In this document: positions 17,672 to 27,609 of the stretch, in pieces
Layout of the letters: each line of letters starts with the position of its first letter
Numbering within the stretch: position 1 is the stretch's first letter
NCBI GenBank assembly: GCA_003173865.1
Contig: PJMF01000025.1
Coordinates: 1 to 49,623, forward strand
Direction: 5' to 3'
Origin: Minisyncoccota bacterium
GTDB taxonomy: Bacteria; Patescibacteriota; Microgenomatia; UBA1400; PJMF01
DNA: 49,623 nucleotides
Position numbers and translations under genes: made by a program
Notes under the pieces: model-generated
Seen by the model: only the letters and a program-made list of their open reading frames with translations
Database searches by the model: none
What the model was told of the DNA's origin: nothing

Positions 17672-19359
17672 TTTTTCACCTTTTTCTTTGTGATTGTTGA
17701 AACAGGAATGACTTTGAGCATTACGTTATAACTAATCAAGATGCCGGCAAGTCCCCAAAATGTTAATGCTACTTTTGAAGAAGCAAAGACATCAATGTAG
17801 ATTGCGTTTAAGAGAAGGCCAATAGTTCCACTAAATACTCCAATACTTAATGCTTTATCTAACATGTCACCCTTTTTATAGCCAAGATATGAAGTGTAAA
17901 GCACTACAGCCACACAACCATAAAATGTAATAAAGCCCAGTAATCCCGTCTCACCTAATGTGCGTAGGAAGTTGTCATCAGTGCTATCGGCTTCGGTAAA
18001 CTGGTCATTTGTCGCTTTATTGAGCGTTGCATATCCTTTTCCAAGTAAAGGATTCGATTCAAAGCCTTTAATTGCATTTGGCCACAGCGTATCTAGGCGA
18101 ATACCCATAGACAAACCATATTTAATAGCATTATCAGAATAAGTACGTGGCACTTCAGTTGGTTTATATGTGGTGACGCCGTTTGCCGAAGTGGTTGCGA
18201 CTAATTGAATATCTGGTATGTTTTTGTAGACATCTGCGGGTCGGTTGGCGGGCTTAGTTGTTTCAGGAACTTGATCAGTTGGTGTCAAAATACCTAGTTG
18301 AATGGCTTCATCAGTTGAGATTGCCCCTGGTGGTGGTGTAGCTGCCGCAATGACAGTTTCCGAACGTTTACCCATCAGATAGTCAGTGAAATCCTTACGA
18401 TCCTTATTTAGAGCATGGTAGGCATTGTGAACTGTTGGATTTGTATCAATGATCTGAGAAAGTCGCTCTGATAAATCAGCGCCAAACACCACAAATAAAA
18501 TTGTTGAAAACCCAAACACAAAAATTGTTCTGCTAAAAATAAACAGCAAACGATCACGCCACTCTTTTCTAACTAAGGAAGTAAAGAGAATCACTAAAAA
18601 GAGTGAACCAAGAAAAGCCACAAAAGATGAGCGTGACGCACTCTCAATGATGAGCCAAGTGCCAATCCAAAATGATGCGTGAAAAAAATACTTTGCCCGT
18701 CGATCTCTAACTTGATATGCAATTGCTAATAAAAGAGGAAGCGCGATGACTAAGTATGCTGCCATATCGTAGTGGCCAGCAAAAGTTGATTGCACTCTGG
18801 CATGTGGGGTTAAGTAAAGACGCACGCCTTTACTGAACTCCCGGTTCATCGTTGAGTACACCGGCCAGTACCAATACTTCTGCCCATACCCATACACACT
18901 CACACCAATCACCGTTAACGCGAAGATACTGATCAAAACCAGAACGTCCCGGCGCTTTTTGACTGCTCCAAACAAAATAAAGAAAAAGGAAAAATACTCT
19001 AAGTATCTAAAAAAATGTAAAGCACTTTTTTCGACATGAAGTGGTTGAAGTGGGATAGTATGAGTAATAAAAATTGCAGAGAGTAACGATAAGAAACTGA
19101 CGACACTATATGCCAAGATTGCCCAAAACATCCATGATTTCCACGCAACTTTCTTTCTAAGAACTTGAATAGCCCAAACGACGACGGTAAAAAGCAAAAC
19201 AAAATCCTCAAGGCGTACTCTAACGATATACTGTTCAATTGGACTCCAGACAGGAATTTTGGGATATAACGGAATAAAAGCAAGCAAAAAGCCCGCTAAA
19301 ATGAGTAAGATGTGTTCGTCGAGCCAATGGAGCAGTTTTGGCATAAATGCGGACTTCAT
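17668..19359 (-). CDS. O-antigen ligase / polymerase-like membrane protein
   Basis: Polytopic; ARVQSTFAGHYDMAAYLVIALPLLLAI and GKGYATLNKATNDQFTEADSTDDNFLRTLGETGLLGFITF resemble Wzy/WaaL signatures. Confidence 0.82.
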   Translation of the reverse strand: MKSAFMPKLLHWLDEHILLILAGFLLAFIPLYPKIPVWSPIEQYIVRVRLEDFVLLFTVVVWAIQVLRKKVAWKSWMFWAILAYSVVSFLSLLSAIFITHTIPLQPLHVEKSALHFFRYLEYFSFFFILFGAVKKRRDVLVLISIFALTVIGVSVYGYGQKYWYWPVYSTMNREFSKGVRLYLTPHARVQSTFAGHYDMAAYLVIALPLLLAIAYQVRDRRAKYFFHASFWIGTWLIIESASRSSFVAFLGSLFLVILFTSLVRKEWRDRLLFIFSRTIFVFGFSTILFVVFGADLSERLSQIIDTNPTVHNAYHALNKDRKDFTDYLMGKRSETVIAAATPPPGAISTDEAIQLGILTPTDQVPETTKPANRPADVYKNIPDIQLVATTSANGVTTYKPTEVPRTYSDNAIKYGLSMGIRLDTLWPNAIKGFESNPLLGKGYATLNKATNDQFTEADSTDDNFLRTLGETGLLGFITFYGCVAVVLYTSYLGYKKGDMLDKALSIGVFSGTIGLLLNAIYIDVFASSKVALTFWGLAGILISYNVMLKVIPVSTITKKKVKK

Positions 19360-20276
19360 TTTATCATGTCCTTAAAGATTGTGGCGTAGATCTTCGCTTT
19401 TTCTGGTTTGTTTATGATAGATTTAAAGAGAATAACTCGAAGAAAACATCCTGATCTCAGCAAAAACTTTAAGTAACTCATTTGCCAGAGGGGCTTGTGT
19501 TTGGACCAGATGTAGAGATAGCCTTTAAATTCACCCATAATGGCGTTTGCAGATGACGAACTTGCGCTGCCGATATGTGTGATAACTGCTTGAGGCTGAA
19601 TTTCTATGAGCCAGTGATGGTCACGTGCACGCATACAAAACTCAACGTCTTCGCCGTACATAAAAATGTTTTGGTCTAAAAGACCAACTTCATCAAAGAC
19701 AGTTTTTCTGACCATCATCGCTGTGCCACCAACCCAATCTTTATTCCTTATTTGTTGATCGCTGACATTGAAGCCAGTGTGTTGTGTTGAGGGAAGAAGT
19801 TTTTTAACGAGTGGTAAGTCGTCAATCATTAGCATGTGGAGCGCAATCGAAAATAAAGTGGGAAAAGAACCCCCTTGAGCTTGCGGTGTTCCATCTCGAT
19901 TAATTAGCGAAGCCGACAAAACTCCCACATGCGGATTTTTTTCGAGATACTCAATCATTTTAGTGAGAGTGTGTTCGTGAACGATAGTGTCGGAGTTCAG
20001 GAGAAGAATATATTGGCCTTGTGCTGTCGCAATTGCTTGATTATTTGCGCGCGCAAAACCAAGATTTTCTTGATTGACCAAAAGCTTGATGGGCCAGGTT
20101 TTGCACAACTCTTTTACTGCCGCGACGCTGTCATCTTGCGAATTATTATCTACCACAAAAACTTCAGTGTGGTTCTTTAACGTCTCTGAACGATCAATTT
20201 GAGTTTTGACCGAATGCAGAGTTTGAAGCGTCAGATTTTTAGTATTATAGGAAACAATAATAATTGAAAGCAGCAT
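19356..20276 (-). CDS. Glycosyltransferase family 2
   Basis: LSIIIVSYNTKNLTLQTLHSV...ENLGFARANNQAIA...LLNSDTIVHE...GGTAMMVRKTVFDEVGLLDQNIFMYGEDVEFCMRAR. Confidence 0.92.
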   Translation of the reverse strand: MLLSIIIVSYNTKNLTLQTLHSVKTQIDRSETLKNHTEVFVVDNNSQDDSVAAVKELCKTWPIKLLVNQENLGFARANNQAIATAQGQYILLLNSDTIVHEHTLTKMIEYLEKNPHVGVLSASLINRDGTPQAQGGSFPTLFSIALHMLMIDDLPLVKKLLPSTQHTGFNVSDQQIRNKDWVGGTAMMVRKTVFDEVGLLDQNIFMYGEDVEFCMRARDHHWLIEIQPQAVITHIGSASSSSANAIMGEFKGYLYIWSKHKPLWQMSYLKFLLRSGCFLRVILFKSIINKPEKAKIYATIFKDMIK

Positions 20277-20283
20277 AGCGATC

Positions 20284-20892
20284 TCACTGAAACCAGCGGG
20301 CTCTTCCCAATTTATAGTGCAGATCTCCTAATTTACGCATGCCGATCGGCTGTGCTGGCACGCCACCCACAATTTGCAGAGGTGCAACATCCTTTGTAAC
20401 AACTGCACCTGCGGCAATGACGGCGCCTTTACCGACTTTTACTCCTGGGAGCACAATTGCATTTGGCCCAATAAAAACATAATCTTCAACGTAATTATCT
20501 ATCTCGATGGCGTGAAAATCTTCATTCTGGATATCATGTTGCGAGTTAAAAATCATTGCCCCCGTTGCAATATCAACGTGATTACCGATATAAAGTTTTG
20601 CTCTTCCGTCAAGTACAACTCGTTCGCCAATAATTGTATCTTCCCCAATGGAAATGTTACGTGGATCGTACACTCTTACTCGCATGTGAAGTGTGGAGCC
20701 TTGGCCAATTTTCATTCCCGCAAGCCGGTAAAAAAAACGGCGAACATGGTGCACTGGTGTTTCAGCAACTCCCCACCATAAGAAGCCTGTCACAAATTCT
20801 AACCAAATCGACGCGAATCTGGATTGAATCTTCTTTTTTGTCTCAGCACTTGAAAGTACATTCCCGTCTTTGTCTTTAAATGGAGTCATCAT
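20284..20892 (-). CDS. Left-handed beta-helix acyltransferase (sugar O-acetyltransferase-like)
   Basis: Hexapeptide-repeat pattern ISIGEDTIIGERVVLDGRAKLYIGNHVDIATGAMIFNSQHD...VFIGPNAIVLPGVKVGKGAVIAAGAVVTKDVAPLQIVGGVPAQPIG. Confidence 0.9.
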   Translation of the reverse strand: MMTPFKDKDGNVLSSAETKKKIQSRFASIWLEFVTGFLWWGVAETPVHHVRRFFYRLAGMKIGQGSTLHMRVRVYDPRNISIGEDTIIGERVVLDGRAKLYIGNHVDIATGAMIFNSQHDIQNEDFHAIEIDNYVEDYVFIGPNAIVLPGVKVGKGAVIAAGAVVTKDVAPLQIVGGVPAQPIGMRKLGDLHYKLGRARWFQ

Positions 20893-20942
20893 GTTGAACA
20901 GTATACAAAATGACTCGACAAATGAACATCGTGAAAGACTAT

Positions 20943-21227
20943 CTATCTTTTAAGGGGTGAGAGGTTGAGTAACGTTTCGATCCGATCAATTCGTTTTGAT
21001 AGATAATGAATGTCTTGTTCAGAAATAGCAGCGAGATCTGTGTGTAATTCCAGCAAATGTTGGAAAGCGTTTTGTAGTTTTCGTTCAGATTTTCTTGATA
21101 GAATAGATTCTTTGTGAAGTGTGTTCAGCTGGTATTGTTGATGTTTTAATTCATGAGTTCCTTTCTCAATTGCTTCTTCCATTTCAAGAAGAGCAAATCT
21201 CGATTGATAAAGTTGCTGATCGTTCAT
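20943..21227 (-). CDS. Small hypothetical helical (coiled-coil) protein
   Basis: MNDQQLYQSRFALLEMEEAIEKGTHELKHQQYQLNTLHKE...; start refined to internal ATG 21227. Confidence 0.55.
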   Translation of the reverse strand: MNDQQLYQSRFALLEMEEAIEKGTHELKHQQYQLNTLHKESILSRKSERKLQNAFQHLLELHTDLAAISEQDIHYLSKRIDRIETLLNLSPLKR

Positions 21228-21276
21228 AAGCCGATGGTACGATGCAAACTGTAGGAAAAACCGTAACAAGAATGTA

Positions 21277-21300
21277 AGAGTCTGTTTGCAAACAGACTCT
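21277..21300 (-). terminator. Perfect 24-bp palindrome AGAGTCTGTTTGCAAACAGACTCT, probable terminator for the 21308-21550 gene
   Basis: 12+12 perfect inverted repeat; minus-strand 3' flank TTACATTCTTGTT is moderately U-rich. Confidence 0.5.
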
Positions 21301-21307
21301 AAGAATT

Positions 21308-21550
21308 TTATGACGAGGCCAAAGCAATTAACTTGGTTTGAGTTGCTTCAAGATGCAAGATATAGAGATGTAAACGGGTAAATTCTTTGTGTAACTGTGA
21401 GCCTTGCCATCTTTTTTCAGACTGAAATACCACAAACTCTTTTAGGAGCGACTCAAAGTCTTTGAGCTGAAGATTTAATCGATTTTCGACTTCATCATAC
21501 TCATGAATGAACTCTTGAACTAGTAAATGATATGGCTTGAATTTTCTCAT
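21308..21550 (-). CDS. Small hypothetical helical protein
   Basis: SD AAAGGAG-CACA-ATG at 21550; MRKFKPYHLLVQEFIHEYDEVENRLNLQLKDFESLLKEFVVFQ.... Confidence 0.65.
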   Translation of the reverse strand: MRKFKPYHLLVQEFIHEYDEVENRLNLQLKDFESLLKEFVVFQSEKRWQGSQLHKEFTRLHLYILHLEATQTKLIALASS

Positions 21551-21608
21551 TGTGCTCCTTTGTTTAAGTAACAATGAGCAATTCTACTATAGAAAGATTA
21601 AATTCTCA

Positions 21609-22607
21609 TTAAATTGGATATTTAATCTGCAAGTGAGCATATGCTTCAGGGGAAATGACTCGACCTTGTGGAGTTCTTTTGATAAAGCCAATTTGGATTA
21701 AGTAAGGTTCAAGCACTTCTTCAATCGTACCTGGATCTTCGCTGAGCGTAGCAGCAATAGTAGTTAATCCAACTGGACCACCGTGATGCTTCTCGATAAT
21801 TAACTGCAAAAAACGTCGGTCAGAATCATCAAGGCCAAGCGTGTCTACCGTCAATAAATTGAGTGCATCTCGTACATTCTCGGCAGAAATCACTCCGTCA
21901 TGTTTGACTTGGGCAAAATCGCGAACGCGTTTTAATAACTTGAGCGCGATACGCGGTGTGCCACGAGATCTTTTCGCCACTTCGAGTGCACTTGCATCAT
22001 CAAGTTCGATATCTAGTTTTTGCGCCGCTTTCTGCAGAATGATCTTCATCTTTTCTGGTTCGTAGTAACGCATTCGATGAATGACACCAAATCGATCTCG
22101 GAAAGGTCCGGTTAACGCTCCAAAGCGTGTTGTGGCTCCAACTAAAGTAAAGCGTGGCAAATCCAGGCGAAGAGTTCGGGCTGAAGGACCTTTTCCAATC
22201 ACGATATCAAGTGCAAAATCTTCCATTGCTGGATAAAGTGTTTCTTCGACGGCTTTGGGGAGGCGATGAATTTCATCTATAAAAAGCACATCTCCAGTTT
22301 GTAAATTAGTCAAAATTGCAGCTAAATCTCCAGTTTTTGCCAGCGCTGTTCCGGAAGTTACTTTGATGTTTGTTCCCATTTCTTTTGCAATTAAATGAGC
22401 AAGCGTGGTTTTCCCCAATCCAGGTGGGCCATATAATAAAATGTGATCAATCACGTCTTTTCGTTCGCGTGCTGCTTGGATCGCGATTCTCAAAGATTCC
22501 TTGACGTGGTCTTGACCATAAAAATCATTCCAATCAGCAGCACGTAAGGAAACAAATAATGCTTCTTCTTCGTTAGTGGTTGGAGATTGAAAGGTAAAAT
22601 CTGTCAT
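21609..22607 (-). CDS. ruvB: Holliday junction branch migration DNA helicase RuvB
   Basis: [21 protein letters not shown]...[24 protein letters not shown]...[15 protein letters not shown]...[20 protein letters not shown]. Confidence 0.97.
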   Translation of the reverse strand: MTDFTFQSPTTNEEEALFVSLRAADWNDFYGQDHVKESLRIAIQAARERKDVIDHILLYGPPGLGKTTLAHLIAKEMGTNIKVTSGTALAKTGDLAAILTNLQTGDVLFIDEIHRLPKAVEETLYPAMEDFALDIVIGKGPSARTLRLDLPRFTLVGATTRFGALTGPFRDRFGVIHRMRYYEPEKMKIILQKAAQKLDIELDDASALEVAKRSRGTPRIALKLLKRVRDFAQVKHDGVISAENVRDALNLLTVDTLGLDDSDRRFLQLIIEKHHGGPVGLTTIAATLSEDPGTIEEVLEPYLIQIGFIKRTPQGRVISPEAYAHLQIKYPI

Positions 22608-22613
22608 ATTTTT

Positions 22614-23186
22614 TTAGGATTTTTGGCTAATGTGTCTAATACTTTGAGTGACGGCTTCTGCTGTCGTGATGTTTTCAATATCAACTACTTGAAGTGCTTG
22701 ATGAATAGCGGCTTCATCAAATCCCAGACTTTGTAATGCCAGTGTCACTTCTTGTCTTTGTGCAGAGAGGGGAGCTAAATCAAGTTCTTTGAGTTCACCG
22801 AGTTTTGTTCGTAAATCAATAATAATTTTCTGTGCTAGTTTTTTACCGATACGAGGTATAGAAGAAAAAAAGCTCGTATCCGCGTGTTGCACTGCATGAA
22901 TGACTTCACTCACTCCAGTGTTTAAAATGCTGAGCGCTGTTTTTGGTCCAACACCTGAAACATCAATTAAAAGGAGAAAAATTTCTCGATCTTGCTTAGT
23001 TGTAAAACCATAGAGTTCTAAAACTTCCTCGCGAACATGCGTGTAAATGAAAAGTTCTAATTCAGAAAGAGCAATGCTAGACAGCTTCACTTTTTCGCAC
23101 ACTTTGACTCCATATCCAACGCCATGTACTAAAAGAGTGAGACCATCTTTTTCTGGGATTGGTTTGCCGATTAAGTAGGAAATCAT
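22614..23186 (-). CDS. ruvA: Holliday junction branch migration protein RuvA
   Basis: MISYLIGKPIPEKDG...FTTKQDREIFLLLIDVSGVGPKTALSIL...IPRIGKKLAQKIIIDLRTKL; start refined to ATG 23186 (the ORF track start is TTG). Confidence 0.94.
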   Translation of the reverse strand: MISYLIGKPIPEKDGLTLLVHGVGYGVKVCEKVKLSSIALSELELFIYTHVREEVLELYGFTTKQDREIFLLLIDVSGVGPKTALSILNTGVSEVIHAVQHADTSFFSSIPRIGKKLAQKIIIDLRTKLGELKELDLAPLSAQRQEVTLALQSLGFDEAAIHQALQVVDIENITTAEAVTQSIRHISQKS

Positions 23187-23273
23187 ATACAATTACTACA
23201 TTCTTCTTTTTTCTTTTTCATTCGCAACACAATACTAGTGTATCACTTTATTTCATATAGTTTTTTTAAAATC

Positions 23274-23753
23274 CTAAAGTAGATTTGTTCTCCTGCTCGC
23301 TGCATGTGTCACAGTTGTTGCAATTGCGTCCATTACATCATCTAAAATTTTTTGTTCCTTTACTTGTGTACCAAGTTGCATGCGCAACATTCGATCAACT
23401 GCGTTTTTGTCGGCTCGACCATTTCCAGTGACAGCTTGTTTGATTTGGAGTGGCGTGTACTCAAAACATTGGATGTGATTGCGAAATAAAGTGCTCAGGA
23501 TGACACCACGCGCTTCACTCACGTGCATTGCTGTCTTTTGATTTTTAGAAAAAAACAAAGACTCAATCGCACACTCAACCGGATGATACTGAGAAATAAT
23601 TTCTTGCAACCTCGTGTCGATGGATCGATATCTTTCAATCAGTTCTCGATGTTTGTCAGTGAGCACAGAGCCATACGCTTCTACTGAAAAATTACCATCG
23701 AACATTTTGCCAATGCACCAACCAACTCGGTCATATCCCGGATCAATTCCCAT
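23274..23753 (-). CDS. ruvC: Crossover junction endodeoxyribonuclease RuvC
   Basis: MGIDPGYDRVGWCIGK...ECAIESLFFSKNQKTAMHVSEARGVIL...YTPLQIKQAVTGNGRADKNAV...DVMDAIATTVTHA. Confidence 0.93.
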   Translation of the reverse strand: MGIDPGYDRVGWCIGKMFDGNFSVEAYGSVLTDKHRELIERYRSIDTRLQEIISQYHPVECAIESLFFSKNQKTAMHVSEARGVILSTLFRNHIQCFEYTPLQIKQAVTGNGRADKNAVDRMLRMQLGTQVKEQKILDDVMDAIATTVTHAASRRTNLL

Positions 23754-23767
23754 AATAATGACAGGAT

Positions 23768-24943
23768 TTAAAGAGTTTGTAGTGTGCGTAAAACAACCTC
23801 AGCTGATTTTTGCCAACTAAATTTTTTGAGCTGTTCACGGCCTCTTTTGAGCATTTTGGCTCGCTCTTTAGCTGACATTTCAATAATTTTTTGAAGCGCT
23901 TTACTAATTTCAGTTGTATTTTGCGGATCGACCAAAAGGCCGGCATTACCGACGACTTCCGGCAAACTTGTGGTGTTAGAAACGATAGGAATACTTCCGT
24001 AGTGTAGTGCTTCTAAGGCAGGAATACCAAATCCTTCATACAGTCCAATTAAAACAGTGCACAGTGATTCACGAAACAAAATAATTTTCTCTTTCTCTGA
24101 AATATAACCAGTTAAAATAATTTTTTCTTTCAATGGAGAATCTTTAATACGCTCTAAGATTGGTTCGGCTAACCAACCAACTTTGCCGGCAATGACTAAT
24201 TGCAGCTCGTTCACTTTATTTCCATTAATAAATGGAGATTTTTTTGAAGAACTCCCTTTTTTTACGAGTTCTTCAAAAGCTTCTACTAAGCGAACAAGAT
24301 TTTTGCGCGGTTGAGTAGTTCCCACATATAATAAATAAGGTTGCTTAATGTTCCACTTTTTGAGGGTTTGAATTCTTTCACTTTCTTTTATCGTTAATTT
24401 TTGGTCCACGTTAATTGCAGGATAAGCAACAACAACTTTGTCGGGTTTTACTTTATATCGTTCAATGACATCTTTGCGGGTATGTTGACTAATTGCAATA
24501 ATTTTTTTGGCATGCTTCACACTATATCGAGTCCATTCGCTGAGCTGCAAAAAGTCCTTTTTTTTAAATTGACGTGGAAACTCTAAAAAAGCTAAATCCA
24601 TTACAGAGGAAACGTACGGAATGACACTCACGCGTGGTGCGTAGTGTCCAGGAGTGAAAAAGACGTCAATCTCGTTTTGATGCTTCCACAAATATAACGG
24701 AAGTGCAAATTGAGTCCACAATGCTTTTGGTCCAAATACTCGATACTTCCAACCTTTTCTCGTTGTTGGGAGCTCTTTTACAGGCGCATCAGTGAGTAAA
24801 ATTGTAAACAAAACATCTTCTTGGTCAGCCGTCATTTTCTCCAGTGTTGAAAGAAGTTCAAAGGCATACGCATTACTTCCAACTCGTTGTGAGACGTTTG
24901 CTTCATTGCCATCTATAGCAATGCGTAAGATCTTTTTTTTCAT
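23768..24943 (-). CDS. Glycosyltransferase family 4
   Basis: IAIDGNEANVSQRVGSNAYAFELL...LLYVGTTQPRKNLVRLVEAFEEL...IGLYEGFGIPALEALHYGSIPIVSNTTSLPEVVGNAGLLVDP; SD GGAG before ATG. Confidence 0.92.
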   Translation of the reverse strand: MKKKILRIAIDGNEANVSQRVGSNAYAFELLSTLEKMTADQEDVLFTILLTDAPVKELPTTRKGWKYRVFGPKALWTQFALPLYLWKHQNEIDVFFTPGHYAPRVSVIPYVSSVMDLAFLEFPRQFKKKDFLQLSEWTRYSVKHAKKIIAISQHTRKDVIERYKVKPDKVVVAYPAINVDQKLTIKESERIQTLKKWNIKQPYLLYVGTTQPRKNLVRLVEAFEELVKKGSSSKKSPFINGNKVNELQLVIAGKVGWLAEPILERIKDSPLKEKIILTGYISEKEKIILFRESLCTVLIGLYEGFGIPALEALHYGSIPIVSNTTSLPEVVGNAGLLVDPQNTTEISKALQKIIEMSAKERAKMLKRGREQLKKFSWQKSAEVVLRTLQTL

Positions 24944-26098
24944 TTAACTCCACTGATCAACGGCCCTTTTATATACCTGTAGCGTTTGTTCAGCAACTTG
25001 TTTCCAGTCAAATAAATGCAAGCGAATGATCATTTTTTGCAAACGAAGTTTTTGTTCGTCATGCGATTCTCCTAAGACTTTCACAATGCCTTGACGGATA
25101 CTTTCCACCGAAAGAGGGTCAATGAGCTCAGCAGCATTTCCCGCTACCTCGGGCATTGCTGCAACATTTGAAGTGACCACGGGAGTGCCAAAATAAAATG
25201 CTTCTAAAATCGGCAGACCGAACCCTTCGTAAAGACTTGGATACACAAAGACCTCGGCTTCGCTGTACAGAACTGCAAGTTGTTTGGCAGATACTTTTCC
25301 TAAGAAACGCACACCTTGGTGTTGATTGCCGAGTTGCTCCTCTACTCCATCCCAGCCACTTTCACCAGCAATCACTAACTCTACTTCTTTTGCAAGTGGT
25401 TGCCACGCTTTAATTAATTGAAGTAAATTTTTACGTGGTTCGCGTGTACCTACAAAAAGAATAAATGGTTTCGTAAGTTCTAGTTGAACTTTAATACTTT
25501 CTTGCTCGTCTTCGGTCAGTGCTTCACCAACATGTATCATTTCTGTAGGCAGAGCCTCATAAATTGTATGAACTTGAGATGGATGAAATCCCAACAACTC
25601 AATGCAGTCTTTTCGAGTTGAGTGACTTACGGCAATAATTTGAGCATTACGTTCTTTTAAAGTTTTCCACGAGGATTGATGCATCTGCAGTATTTTAGGA
25701 TGAGCTGTTTCAGAATACTTCATGATTGCCACGTCATGAATAGTTGAGACAAGTGGTACTTGGCGATCAGGAGGTTGAAGCCAATCCCACGAATGAAAAA
25801 CTTTAATGTGAGGAAGTAATTTCTTTACTGGATTTTTTTGTAAATGTAGCCACATGAGTTCATGAATTCGAGGGGCAGATTTATCAAGATAAAAATAAGG
25901 AGATAAACGAGCTTCGCGAGATACTTCTCGATAAAAATCTTCTAAAGGCTTTATTTGTCTGAGCGAGTTTCCGTAGAAAGAAAGTTGTACATCTCTTCTT
26001 TTTGCTAAAGCTCGTGCCAAATTAGAAGTGTAACGTGATACACCCCGATCATATACAAGTGAGGTAATGTCAATTCCAACCTGTAATGCATTCATCAT
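24944..26098 (-). CDS. Glycosyltransferase family 4
   Basis: VGIDITSLVYDRGVSRYTSNLARAL...ILFVGTREPRKNLLQLIKAWQPL...YPSLYEGFGLPILEAFYFGTPVVTSNVAAMPEVAGNAAELIDP. Confidence 0.92.
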   Translation of the reverse strand: MMNALQVGIDITSLVYDRGVSRYTSNLARALAKRRDVQLSFYGNSLRQIKPLEDFYREVSREARLSPYFYLDKSAPRIHELMWLHLQKNPVKKLLPHIKVFHSWDWLQPPDRQVPLVSTIHDVAIMKYSETAHPKILQMHQSSWKTLKERNAQIIAVSHSTRKDCIELLGFHPSQVHTIYEALPTEMIHVGEALTEDEQESIKVQLELTKPFILFVGTREPRKNLLQLIKAWQPLAKEVELVIAGESGWDGVEEQLGNQHQGVRFLGKVSAKQLAVLYSEAEVFVYPSLYEGFGLPILEAFYFGTPVVTSNVAAMPEVAGNAAELIDPLSVESIRQGIVKVLGESHDEQKLRLQKMIIRLHLFDWKQVAEQTLQVYKRAVDQWS

Positions 26099-26103
26099 AT
26101 GCT

Positions 26104-27555
26104 CTACTTCATTCCAATCGTGACTTGCTTTTTCGCAAATACATGGACGATTCCTAGTGGCGTTTTGGGCGTAATTTGATCAACTTCAACGTATCCATAA
26201 TTTTTAATAATCGAAATTAATCGTTGATGTGGATCTGTTAAATCGCGCAAGTAATCAAATACTAGCAGATACTGATACTTGGTTAACATCCGCAATTCAG
26301 CAGAATCTTGCAACTGATCCGTGTTGTAAACACCAGTACTTACCGCTGGGAAATGAGTCGTGTCATACCACACCCAAGGGGAAAAAGGTCCGGGAAAAGA
26401 AAAAATTACCACTGCGGAGTGTGAAGCGTACTTTTGTGTAATCTGCGTGTACAAGCTCCGCCAATCTTCGCGTTGATATTGGGGGTTTATCCAGTATTGG
26501 GTAATAGAAAAAATATTTATACACAGTAAAAGTCCTAGCAGGACTAAACCACCTTTATTTTTTGTTAAAGACTTTTGTGAAAAAGCGACAGCAGAAAAGA
26601 AAAGATAAAGAGCAGGCAGACAGAACAAGACGCGCTTGGGTTGTAAAATGGGAATCCAAAATGAAACTACCCATGCCAATACAATTGGTACTAAAAACCA
26701 AGTACTGAGGAGAAAAATGTTTTTTCTGAATGAAGTTATCTTGAAAGCCTGCCAAAATAAAAATCCGCTTAGAGTAACAATCATTACAGTGATGATTACA
26801 AACGGAAATGATGTTTCTAGATGAATTACGCCAAATACAAATTTTCCGTAAATTAAAAGGAGCGACTTGAGTTGACCAAAACCCACAATATTTTCCCATC
26901 CAGTGAGCTGAGTTCGCAGTAATTGGCCAGCACGTAATTGATTCAATAAAGATGGCATCCAAGGCAAGAAACTGAGTAAAGAAATCGTTGTCGCAATCAC
27001 AAAATGATTAATATGTTTTCTTTGAAACAAGCACATAAAAATAACTTGAGATAAAAAGAGAAATGGATAGAGATAAGAAGAGTACAAACCCAGACTAGTC
27101 AAAATTGAAAATAACACTACATCACGGCGATTCTTATTTTTTGTCAATTCCATTAGAGAGAGCCAGCTTAAAGTTGCAAACATGGCTGGTAACGCATATG
27201 GTCGTAACTCTTGAGAGTAAAAAATATGAAATGATGAAGAACTTAAAAGCAGTGCTGCAGTGAGGCCAACACGTTTACTAAATAATCTCTTACCAATTTG
27301 ATATGTTGCCCAAATTGTAATCAGTCCGGGAATTAAAGCCGCAGTACTGCGTAGCCACCATTCGCTGGTTGAAAAAGGGAGAGAAAAATGGACGAGTAAG
27401 TGGATTAAGGGAGGCTGAAAGTCATCAGTGATGTGCAGCTGTTGTGATAACGGCCGAGCACTTTCGAGCGCTTGTGCTGCTTCATCAAGCCAAAAAGATC
27501 CATTAAGGAATGGAATACGCAGTAAAAATGCTCCAATCAAAATCAGTATCAACAT
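26104..27555 (-). CDS. GT39-like polytopic glycosyltransferase
   Basis: LLRIPFLNGSFWLDEAAQALESARPLSQQ...; many TM helices. Start moved to internal ATG 27555 because the longer ORF overlaps the divergent gene. Confidence 0.82.
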   Translation of the reverse strand: MLILILIGAFLLRIPFLNGSFWLDEAAQALESARPLSQQLHITDDFQPPLIHLLVHFSLPFSTSEWWLRSTAALIPGLITIWATYQIGKRLFSKRVGLTAALLLSSSSFHIFYSQELRPYALPAMFATLSWLSLMELTKNKNRRDVVLFSILTSLGLYSSYLYPFLFLSQVIFMCLFQRKHINHFVIATTISLLSFLPWMPSLLNQLRAGQLLRTQLTGWENIVGFGQLKSLLLIYGKFVFGVIHLETSFPFVIITVMIVTLSGFLFWQAFKITSFRKNIFLLSTWFLVPIVLAWVVSFWIPILQPKRVLFCLPALYLFFSAVAFSQKSLTKNKGGLVLLGLLLCINIFSITQYWINPQYQREDWRSLYTQITQKYASHSAVVIFSFPGPFSPWVWYDTTHFPAVSTGVYNTDQLQDSAELRMLTKYQYLLVFDYLRDLTDPHQRLISIIKNYGYVEVDQITPKTPLGIVHVFAKKQVTIGMK

Positions 27556-27597
27556 GGCAATAAGTTTATCACCCTTCCTCACTTCTGTACTTTTGGA

Positions 27598-27603
27598 TAT
27601 ACT
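27598..27603 (+). promoter_or_regulatory. -10 box TATACT, 6 nt upstream of the UXS-like ATG (candidate leaderless start)
   Basis: TATACT-CAGCCA-ATG (27610). Confidence 0.45.
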
Positions 27604-27609
27604 CAGCCA

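Noticed and set aside
20374-20879. Plus-strand ORFs of 135 and 81 aa
   Set aside because: Antisense shadows of the hexapeptide acyltransferase gene; the sequences have no protein-like pattern.
26555-26962. Minus-strand 135-aa ORF in another frame of the GT39-like gene
   Set aside because: Out-of-frame overlap wholly within a well-supported CDS.
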